In this document: positions 35,620 to 41,696 of the stretch, one piece after another
Numbering within the stretch: position 1 is the stretch's first letter
Layout of the letters: the number at the start of each line of letters is the position of its first letter
Assembly: GCA_023251235.1 (NCBI GenBank)
Contig: JAHEZE010000014.1
Location: 1-44,145 of the forward strand
Length of the DNA stretch: 44,145 nucleotides
DNA from: Sphingobacteriales bacterium
GTDB lineage: Bacteria; Bacteroidota; Bacteroidia; Chitinophagales; Chitinophagaceae
Direction of reading: 5' to 3'
The notes under the pieces: generated by a model
Databases searched by the model: none
What the model saw: the letters and a program-made list of their open reading frames with translations, nothing else
Told to the model about the DNA's origin: nothing
Made by a program: the position numbers and the translations under genes

Positions 35620-36093
35620 TTATTTTTCTCCATCATTGCTTCTCATAAATTCCAAAACTTTTCTTGCATCTTCTTTTGCAAGATTCTGGTTGGGCATTCT
35701 TACCATACATAATTCCAGCAATTTTTGCGCTTCAGGGTCTGTTTCAAGCATCATATCTACATTAGTAGCCATATTCATAATCCACAATGGCTTTCTTCTT
35801 TTCGTAACATTTTTCCAACCGGGGCCAACAAGCTTATCTTCAGTCAGTCTGTGACAACTTTGACATTTTAATTCATAAATATTTTTACCAAAGGTTACCC
35901 ATTCTGCATTTAATGGATTTGTGATCTGGATATCACTTTCTTTTAGTTCTGTACCATGGGTTTCCGGTTGGTTTTTTTGAAGTTCCTGAAGGTCTACTTG
36001 CTTGGCGTTTTTATCAACGCCGCCACCGCATGACATAAATAAAATAACACCTGTTAATATCAGGGTTTCTGCAATCATTGTTTTTAGTTTCAT
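35620..36093 (-). CDS. Cytochrome c lipoprotein, probable electron donor to NosZ
   Basis: A 157-residue lipoprotein cytochrome. I start at the ATG at 36093, directly before the signal MKLKTMIAETLILTGVILFMSC; the longer frame from 36189 would run through the promoter. One heme c site (LKCQSCH) and an axial Met in LELCMVRMPNQN are present, in the order of a small class I cytochrome. As the first gene of the nos operon, membrane-anchored like NosZ, it is the obvious immediate electron donor. Clade II nos clusters often carry such cytochromes. Confidence 0.9.
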   Translation of the reverse strand: MKLKTMIAETLILTGVILFMSCGGGVDKNAKQVDLQELQKNQPETHGTELKESDIQITNPLNAEWVTFGKNIYELKCQSCHRLTEDKLVGPGWKNVTKRRKPLWIMNMATNVDMMLETDPEAQKLLELCMVRMPNQNLAKEDARKVLEFMRSNDGEK

Positions 36094-36145
36094 TTTTCTG
36101 ATTTTTTGGTTTAAAACATAAAAGATACGAACATCTTTTATTCCA

Positions 36146-36188
36146 CAAAAGTATCTGAGGGTAAAAAGGGGCATCATGATATGAGTCA
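36146..36188 (-). promoter_or_regulatory. FNR/CRP-type class II promoter of the nos operon
   Basis: Perfect palindrome TGATATGAGTCA at 36177-36188 (centre 36182.5) and, on the minus strand, perfect -7 element TACTTTTG (36153 to 36146); spacing 36.5 bp. Predicted start near 36142, 49 bp before the cytochrome ATG. Confidence 0.82.
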
Positions 36189-36198
36189 AAATATAAGA

Positions 36199-36241
36199 TG
36201 ATATTAATCACCTGCTTTGGCAAACAGCCCTGTTATTTTTG
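36199..36241 (+). promoter_or_regulatory. FNR/CRP-type class II promoter of the Rrf2 gene
   Basis: Perfect palindrome TGATATTAATCA at 36199-36210 (centre 36204.5) and perfect -7 element TATTTTTG at 36234-36241; spacing 36.5 bp. The centre lies 22 bp from that of the nos box, so the two divergent promoters stand back to back with boxes on the same helix face. Confidence 0.82.
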
Positions 36242-36257
36242 GCTGAAATACATTGGC

Positions 36258-36701
36258 ATGTTCTTATCAAAATCTTTCGGGTATGCTTTACGGGGTATAT
36301 TATATGTGTCATTAGTGCAGGATGAAAAACGGAAAGTGCAGATAGATGAAATAGCCGATAAGCTTTCTGTACCCAAACATTTTTTAGGCAAAATCATGCA
36401 ACAGGTGGTAAAGGCTGGTTTACTTCAATCTACTAAAGGACCCTATGGTGGATTTTTTATAACACCAGATACATTAAGTTCTCCTTTGATGAAATTGGTT
36501 GAGGTTACTGATGGAATGGATTTGTTTAAACTATGTGTATTGAAACTGAAATTTTGTGACAGCATCAACCCATGTCCATTGCATCAGGACATGGAAGAAA
36601 TGCGGGACAAGCTGATGAAAGTATTTACAAATACTACCATCGGCGATTTATTGAAGGATAATAAAAAAGTAAATATCAGGAGTTTGGCAGCCAATTATTA
36701 A
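36258..36701 (+). CDS. Rrf2-family regulator, NsrR/IscR-like with three cysteines
   Basis: A 147-residue winged-helix repressor. I choose the ATG at 36258 (MFLSKSFGYALRGILYVSL), the normal Rrf2 N-terminus; the frame from 36198 would overlap the promoter box. The helix-turn-helix is at about 28-52 (IDEIADKLSVPKHFLGKIMQ) with the wing GPYGGFFI. Three cysteines Cys93, Cys100 and Cys106 (CVLKLKFC-DSINPCPLH) match the [2Fe-2S] ligand region of NsrR-type NO sensors. It is divergent from the nos operon and followed by ric2 and osmC, so it probably senses NO or Fe-S status and acts on this neighbourhood. Confidence 0.9.
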   Translation: MFLSKSFGYALRGILYVSLVQDEKRKVQIDEIADKLSVPKHFLGKIMQQVVKAGLLQSTKGPYGGFFITPDTLSSPLMKLVEVTDGMDLFKLCVLKLKFCDSINPCPLHQDMEEMRDKLMKVFTNTTIGDLLKDNKKVNIRSLAANY

Positions 36702-36717
36702 TTGTCATTAACAGAAA

Positions 36718-36760
36718 TGATAAAAGTCATTACTGTTTAATTTCAAGAAAGTTAATTTAC
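36718..36760 (+). promoter_or_regulatory. FNR/CRP-type class II promoter of ric2
   Basis: Perfect palindrome TGATAAAAGTCA at 36718-36729 (centre 36723.5). The expected -7 position holds TAATTTAC (36753-36760), which keeps TA and two of the three T but lacks the final TG; spacing to its last base 36.5 bp. Confidence 0.68.
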
Positions 36761-36794
36761 CAGAAATAAATTTTAAATCACAGTATACATTTCT

Positions 36795-37541
36795 ATGCAA
36801 GCATTCAAAATAGATGCTACATCATTTGTCAGCGATATAGTCACTCATGATTATAGGAGTGCTGATGTTTTTCGTAAATATGACATAGATTTTTGCTATG
36901 GAGGCAAGTGGTCTTTAGAATTGGCCTGCAAAGCCAAAGGCCTGGATACTGAAGAAATATTAAAAGAACTAAAGCGTTCAATGAGGCATTCTGTTTCAAG
37001 CGCTTCATTGGAATTTGATGAATGGAATATTGATTTCCTGGCTGATTATATACTGAATATTCATCACCGGTTTTTGAGTAAAGCGCTTCCGGAAGCAAAT
37101 GATTATGTAAAAAGGTTTCTCGAGGGTCACAGAAAAAAATATCCTGAGATGGCGGAACTTGAAACTATTTTGCAGAGAATGATGAAGGAAATACCCCCCC
37201 ACATGAAAAAAGAAGAAGATGTTATTTTCCCGTATATTAAACAAATAAATCATGCCTGGCGTCACCGAGAGTCGTATGCCAGCTTGTTGATCCGCACCTT
37301 ACGCAAACCGGTAGAAGAAGTGATGCAAGGGGAACATGAAACTGTTGGCAAACAACTTCATCGTATAAGGGAAATCACTAATCATTATACCCCTCCGGAA
37401 AATGCCTGTGTTACGCATAAAATAACTTATAACAAACTTCAGGAAATGGATAATGATCTGGTTCAGCACATCCATCTCGAAAACAACATTCTTTTCCCCA
37501 AAGCTATTGCTATGGAAAAAGAATTACTTCAAAGTTTTTAA
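36795..37541 (+). CDS. Second Ric/ScdA-like di-iron protein, variant DUF542 motif
   Basis: A 248-residue paralogue of the protein at 21372-22115. It shares the DUF542 plus hemerythrin layout, with di-iron ligand segments LNIHHRFLSKALPE, PPHMKKEEDVIFPYI, MQGEHETVGKQLH and DLVQHIHLENNILFPKAI. In the DUF542 motif the usual Cys-Cys is Cys34-Tyr35 (IDFCYGGKWSL), so one conserved cysteine is lost. It may have a different role, for example NO or O2 scavenging rather than cluster repair. It has its own FNR-type promoter 93 bp after the Rrf2 gene. Confidence 0.88.
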   Translation: MQAFKIDATSFVSDIVTHDYRSADVFRKYDIDFCYGGKWSLELACKAKGLDTEEILKELKRSMRHSVSSASLEFDEWNIDFLADYILNIHHRFLSKALPEANDYVKRFLEGHRKKYPEMAELETILQRMMKEIPPHMKKEEDVIFPYIKQINHAWRHRESYASLLIRTLRKPVEEVMQGEHETVGKQLHRIREITNHYTPPENACVTHKITYNKLQEMDNDLVQHIHLENNILFPKAIAMEKELLQSF

Positions 37542-37590
37542 TAATCAACCGGCATCTTTCATTTCTAATTACACAGGTCATCCGCTGCTG

Positions 37591-37633
37591 TGATGTAAAT
37601 CATTGCCAATACATTTTAACCAGAATAATTTTG
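37591..37633 (+). promoter_or_regulatory. FNR/CRP-type class II promoter of osmC
   Basis: Perfect palindrome TGATGTAAATCA at 37591-37602 (centre 37596.5) and perfect -7 element TAATTTTG at 37626-37633; spacing 36.5 bp. Predicted start near 37637, 13 bp before the ATG. Confidence 0.82.
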
Positions 37634-37649
37634 GGTAAAGAAAATTTAT

Positions 37650-38174
37650 ATGAGTGAGAAACCAGGCAATCAGATTTTATTTACATCAGAGTTAAAGTGG
37701 CCAGATAATAAACACAAAAGGCATGCTACAGCAATATGCCAACCTGTTTCAATAAATACTCCTCCTGAATTCGGTGGTAAAGAAGATAAATGGAGTGCAG
37801 GGAATTTATTTCTGAGTTCTATAACCACCTGTTATTTAAGCATGCTTTTGGCGTTCTCAAAAAAAATGAAATTCAAAATCTTTCGTTTTGAGTGCAGTAT
37901 TACCGGGCAGGTAGAACTGGAAGAGGGAAAATATAAATTTACCTATATACATATGTATCCGAAAGTCAATGTTAAAGATGAGGCAGCAGCAAAAAAAGCG
38001 GAGCTAGCCATGGAAAAAACACAGAACAATTGTTTAATTTCTACCTCCTTAAATGCCCAGGTCATCTATCATGGTGAAGTGGCAATTGGGGCACTTCAAA
38101 AAAATAAAACCAACACTACGATTATTAAAAGAAAATTATTAGAAGTAACCCCGGGGAGATTAATGATTGTTTAA
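37650..38174 (+). CDS. OsmC/Ohr family protein
   Basis: A 174-residue protein of the OsmC fold, a family of cysteine-based hydroperoxide reductases. The two family cysteines are present: Cys61 in LSSITTCYLSML and Cys128 in KTQNNCLISTSL. A C-terminal extension of about 30 residues (IIKRKLLEVTPGRLMIV) goes beyond the usual domain. It has its own FNR-type promoter and follows ric2 by 108 bp, so it is probably part of the response to reactive nitrogen or oxygen species met on entering anoxia. The substrate is not predictable. Confidence 0.88.
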   Translation: MSEKPGNQILFTSELKWPDNKHKRHATAICQPVSINTPPEFGGKEDKWSAGNLFLSSITTCYLSMLLAFSKKMKFKIFRFECSITGQVELEEGKYKFTYIHMYPKVNVKDEAAAKKAELAMEKTQNNCLISTSLNAQVIYHGEVAIGALQKNKTNTTIIKRKLLEVTPGRLMIV

Positions 38175-38353
38175 GAAGCAGTGAATTAAGAAAATTTTTT
38201 AAACATTCTGTGCGTTTTAAGTAAACTTTTCCTTTAATTATTTTTCAAAACAGATGAAATTTTATTAAAAATTCAATCCGTATTTTATTAAAGTATTTTT
38301 ATTTATTCCTTTATATATTTACCAATTAATATCATCAGAATATTTTATTACGA

Positions 38354-39589
38354 ATGCACAAATATGAGCATATAGAATCTCTGTTTGAAAATGCAACTGA
38401 AGGAATTATTCTTACAAACAGATCAGGGGAAATTGTGTTAATGAACCCTGCTGCAGAAAAAATGTTTGGTTATCATAAGGGAGAAATTATTGGCAGTTCT
38501 ATCGAAATCCTTATTCCAGAAAAACACAAGCCTCATCACGGAGAGTTAAGGGAGGAATTTTATAAAAATCCGGGAAACCGGGCAATGGGTATTGGGCGGG
38601 ATCTGAATGGCAGGAAGAAAGATGGAAGCAATATCCCGGTGGAAGTCAGCCTAAGCCATTACAAACGGGATGACGAACTTTTCGTAATTGCCTTTCTGGT
38701 GGATATAACAAAACGAAAGGAAGTAGAACAAAATCTGATTGATAAACAAAGTGAATTGGAAAAAGTAACGAATGACATCAGGAAGCTGAATACAGAGTTG
38801 GAATTAAAAGTAGATGAGCGAACTCATATTCTGAAAGAAGCTTTGCAAAGGCTGGAGCAATCACAAAATGAATTAAGTGAAGCCCTGGATAAAGAAAGGC
38901 AATTAAATGAAATAAAAAGCCGCTTTGTTTCTATGGCCTCACATGAATTCAGAACTCCTCTGAGTGCAGTGCTGTCATCCGCTTCTTTGCTTTCAAAATA
39001 TAATAAGGAAAGCGAACAGGAAAAAAGAGACAGACATATAACACGAATAAAAGAATCGGTAAAACACCTGAATGATATTCTGGAGGATTTTCTTTCCCTT
39101 GGCCGACTGGATGAAGGCAGGATTGCAGCCGATCCGTCCGAATTTAATATTAATGAAACTATAACGGACACGTTATCCAATTTTAAACTTCTTTTAAAAA
39201 AAGGACAACACTTCAATAAAAATTTTGAAGGAATAGAAATTTGTTATGCAGATAAAAAACTATTAAGAAATATTCTTATTAATCTTATTAGTAATGCTAT
39301 TAAATTTTCGGTGGAAGGATCATCTATTGATATTGGCGTAACGGTAAATGAAAATCAGGGGGTAATAACCATAACAGATCATGGTATCGGCATTTCAAAA
39401 GAGGACCAGCAACATCTTTTCAGCAGTTTCTTCCGTGGCTCCAATGCACTAAACATTCAGGGTACCGGGCTGGGGTTGCATATTGTAAAACGATATATTG
39501 ATTTAATGAGCGGAACTGTACATTTGCAAAGCGAACAAGGCAAGGGGACTACTGTCATTATTTCATTCCCTTGCCTCCAAAAGAATTAA
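38354..39589 (+). CDS. Soluble PAS histidine kinase with FixL-like heme-binding residues
   Basis: A 411-residue kinase without signal peptide or membrane helix. The PAS domain (about 3-125) aligns without gaps to the heme pocket of FixL over 37 residues; His62 falls on the proximal heme ligand (His200 of Bradyrhizobium FixL) and Arg82 on the O2-regulated Arg220. A coiled coil (about 122-185) leads to the HisKA domain with His197 in SMASHEFRTPL, then HATPase motifs NILINLISNAIKFS, DHGIGI and GTGLGLHIVK. It is 2 bp upstream of its partner regulator. I predict a cytoplasmic O2 sensor; heme binding needs testing. The 178-bp gap before it is AT-rich with no FNR-type box. Confidence 0.88.
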   Translation: MHKYEHIESLFENATEGIILTNRSGEIVLMNPAAEKMFGYHKGEIIGSSIEILIPEKHKPHHGELREEFYKNPGNRAMGIGRDLNGRKKDGSNIPVEVSLSHYKRDDELFVIAFLVDITKRKEVEQNLIDKQSELEKVTNDIRKLNTELELKVDERTHILKEALQRLEQSQNELSEALDKERQLNEIKSRFVSMASHEFRTPLSAVLSSASLLSKYNKESEQEKRDRHITRIKESVKHLNDILEDFLSLGRLDEGRIAADPSEFNINETITDTLSNFKLLLKKGQHFNKNFEGIEICYADKKLLRNILINLISNAIKFSVEGSSIDIGVTVNENQGVITITDHGIGISKEDQQHLFSSFFRGSNALNIQGTGLGLHIVKRYIDLMSGTVHLQSEQGKGTTVIISFPCLQKN

Positions 39590-39591
39590 AT

Positions 39592-40647
39592 ATGAAGTCA
39601 ATTTTAGTCATTGATGACAACCGGGATATAAGAGAAAACACCACAGAAATTCTTGATTTGGCAGGCTATAAAACATTTTCTGCTGAAAACGGCAAAAAAG
39701 GCGTAGATATAGCTATCAAAGAAAAACCCGACGTTATTGTTTGTGATATTATGATGCCGGAACTGGATGGATATGGTGTTCTGCATTTATTAAGAAAGAA
39801 TGCAGAAACTCAAAACATCCCATTTATTTTTTTAACTGCCAAAACTGAACGCAGTGATTTCAGAAAAGGAATGGAAATGGGCGCTGATGATTATATTACC
39901 AAGCCATTTGAGGATATTGAATTACTGAATGCCATTGAAATAAGGTTAAAAAAAGCGGAAGTTCTTAATAATATGTATCCTTCCTCTCTGCAGGGAATTA
40001 ACCAGTTTATCAAGGATGTAAAAGGCGCTGGTTTTATGCAGCAATTGGCTGATAGATATGATATCGAATCATACAACAAAAAACAAACGCTTTACCAGGA
40101 GGGAAAACGCCCCCGGTTTCTATTTTATATTGTGAAAGGGAAAGTGAAAGGAATAAAAACACACGAAGATGGTAAAGAATATATCACTGATCTTTTCAGT
40201 GAAGGAGATTTTATCGGGTATCCCGCATTGATTGAAGATAAAAATTACGACGACAGCACCATCATTTTAGATGAAGCGGAAATTATGCAGATACCGAGGG
40301 AAGATTTTCTTCAAATGATCTTTGGCGATATAAATATTGCCACCAAATTCATCCGCATCATTACACAAAATGTAAAAGAAAAAGAAGAAAGACTGCTGAG
40401 CCTGGCATATAGTTCACTTCGTAAACGGGTGGCCAAAGCTTTGGTGGATATTCACAGTAAATTCAATACAGAGGGGGAGAATAAACCCATTGAAATTTCG
40501 AGGGATGACATTGCACATTATGTAGGAACAGCCACTGAATCACTGATCAGGACATTAAGTGATTTTAAATCAGAAAAATTAATAGAGATTAAAGATGGTA
40601 AGATTTCTATAACTAATCTGGAGAAACTTAAACATCTTCTGTATTAA
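39592..40647 (+). CDS. Response regulator fused to a CRP/FNR-type DNA-binding module
   Basis: A 351-residue regulator. I start at the ATG at 39592, 2 bp after the kinase stop; the in-frame ATG at 39571 overlaps the kinase. The receiver (about 1-120) has the acidic pair Asp8-Asp9, phospho-acceptor Asp52 in VCDIMMPELDG and the Lys in DDYITKPFED. A cyclic-nucleotide-type beta-roll follows (about 150-250) and a CRP winged helix (ISRDDIAHYVGTATESLIRTL) with E-S-L-I-R in the recognition helix. It merges in one chain what rhizobia split into FixJ (phospho-receiver) and FixK (CRP-type activator). It is a second candidate for binding the TGA-N6-TCA boxes. Confidence 0.92.
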   Translation: MKSILVIDDNRDIRENTTEILDLAGYKTFSAENGKKGVDIAIKEKPDVIVCDIMMPELDGYGVLHLLRKNAETQNIPFIFLTAKTERSDFRKGMEMGADDYITKPFEDIELLNAIEIRLKKAEVLNNMYPSSLQGINQFIKDVKGAGFMQQLADRYDIESYNKKQTLYQEGKRPRFLFYIVKGKVKGIKTHEDGKEYITDLFSEGDFIGYPALIEDKNYDDSTIILDEAEIMQIPREDFLQMIFGDINIATKFIRIITQNVKEKEERLLSLAYSSLRKRVAKALVDIHSKFNTEGENKPIEISRDDIAHYVGTATESLIRTLSDFKSEKLIEIKDGKISITNLEKLKHLLY

Positions 40648-40656
40648 AATAAAAAT

Positions 40657-40690
40657 GCCCCCGCTTTTCAAATATCAGCGGGGGCTCTTT
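40657..40690. terminator. Bidirectional terminator between converging genes
   Basis: Perfect 8-bp stem GCCCCCGC / GCGGGGGC (40657-40664 with 40678-40685), 13-nt loop. TCTTTT follows on the plus strand and ATTTTTATTTT on the minus strand, serving the receiver-CRP gene and hsp20. Confidence 0.88.
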
Positions 40691-40704
40691 TCAGCGCCAT
40701 CCCA

Positions 40705-41154
40705 TTAATTCACAGAGATGTTTTTGATTTTTTTCAATTCCTTTACTTCCTTTTTTGGAATGAGAAGTCTTAGTTCCCCGTTTTCGTACTTAGCATCAAT
40801 TTTGTTGAATTCGCATCCTTCCGGCAGAGTGAAACTGCGCATCCAACTATTGTAGTTGTATTCACGGCGGTTAAAACGACCATGCTCTTCTTTTTCTTCT
40901 TTTTCTTTCTCTGCACTGATGGTCAGCATGTCATTAATCATTTCAACTTTGAAATCTTTTTTCTCCAGCCCGGGAGCAGCTACACAAAGTTTAAACTCCT
41001 TATCTGTTTCTGTTACATTTACAGCCGGCACGTTCATTACCTTACCAAAATTGAAAAACTCATCTAACGGGGCATTGAAGAATTTTTCCATCCAGCCGCT
41101 GTCGAATAAAGTCGGCCAGGAAGTTTTGGGTTTATCAACGGCTCTTGTTTCCAT
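40705..41154 (-). CDS. Hsp20 / alpha-crystallin family small heat shock protein
   Basis: A 149-residue ATP-independent holdase chaperone. The alpha-crystallin domain spans about 45-140 (VNVTETDKEFKLCVAAPGLE, FKVEMINDMLTISAEKEKEE, RSFTLPEGCEFNKIDAKYEN) and ends in the family pattern GELRLLIPKKE. It is monocistronic. A palindrome fitting the FNR-type pattern lies 96 bp upstream (41245-41256) but no -7 element sits at the required distance, so I do not include it in the regulon. Confidence 0.95.
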   Translation of the reverse strand: METRAVDKPKTSWPTLFDSGWMEKFFNAPLDEFFNFGKVMNVPAVNVTETDKEFKLCVAAPGLEKKDFKVEMINDMLTISAEKEKEEKEEHGRFNRREYNYNSWMRSFTLPEGCEFNKIDAKYENGELRLLIPKKEVKELKKIKNISVN

Positions 41155-41253
41155 AAATTTTATTTTAAAGTAAATAATTTTGTTAACGGGTGCAATCTCG
41201 ATTATTTTCCTTCTTTAAAAAATGATGGTGGTGTGAGGAAAAAGTGATTGTCA

Positions 41254-41651
41254 TCAGTGATCCACCCGGTTTTCCAAAAAATCATCAATATCTCTTTTCT
41301 GCTTTTTGGTTGGTCTTCCGATTTTACTTTGTCTTTTTCCTTTATGAAAACTGGCAGCCCAGAATTTTATCCGGTCTGATTCTTCAGCCGGAATAATGTC
41401 TGCATAAAAATTAATTGCTTCACTGTATACAACCTTTTTAAATAATAAGCCAATATCTTTTATGCGCCATCGTTTTACTTCTGTCTTTATTTCGTAATCA
41501 TCATCCATCTTTACTGTTCTGGAAGCTTTTGCCTGAGGCCATTGAACATTACTTTTCCATTTTCACAAGCTGCAGTAGCCAACGACCTGGTGTTATACAT
41601 TCGGATAGACCAGAGATATTTATCGAGGCGGAGTTTTTCCTTTGCTGCTAT
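41254..41651 (-). pseudogene. Decayed S4-domain RNA-binding protein gene (Hsp15-like)
   Basis: The minus strand encodes an S4 RNA-binding domain followed by its usual C-terminal part, but in two frames. The first, after ATA at 41651-41649, reads AAKEKLRLDKYLWSIRMYNT then RSLATAACENGKVMFNG; a frameshift near 41531-41540 is followed in another frame by KASRTVKMDDDYEI and the ending GRPTKKQKRDIDDFL, typical of Bacteroidota S4 proteins. The start codon is ATA (TAA stands in frame just before) and the frame is broken, two independent lesions. An 84-codon ORF from the ATG at 41508 is only the C-terminal remnant and lacks the S4 domain. Confidence 0.82.
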
Positions 41652-41696
41652 TTAAAAGAAGCTTTAATTTTCCACAGTAAAAAAAGATACAGTTAT

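Noticed and set aside
36198-36257. Upstream in-frame ATG for the Rrf2 gene
   Set aside because: It falls inside the palindrome at 36199-36210 and upstream of the predicted transcription start; the family N-terminus begins at 36258.
41245-41256. TGATTGTCATCA palindrome 96 bp upstream of hsp20
   Set aside because: It fits TGAYnnnnRTCA, but the octamer 36.5 bp downstream does not resemble TAnnTTTG, and the site overlaps the end of the S4 remnant. Such matches are expected by chance in 44 kb.
41254-41508. 84-codon ORF as an independent gene
   Set aside because: The sequence upstream in another frame encodes the missing S4 domain, so this is the tail of a broken gene.
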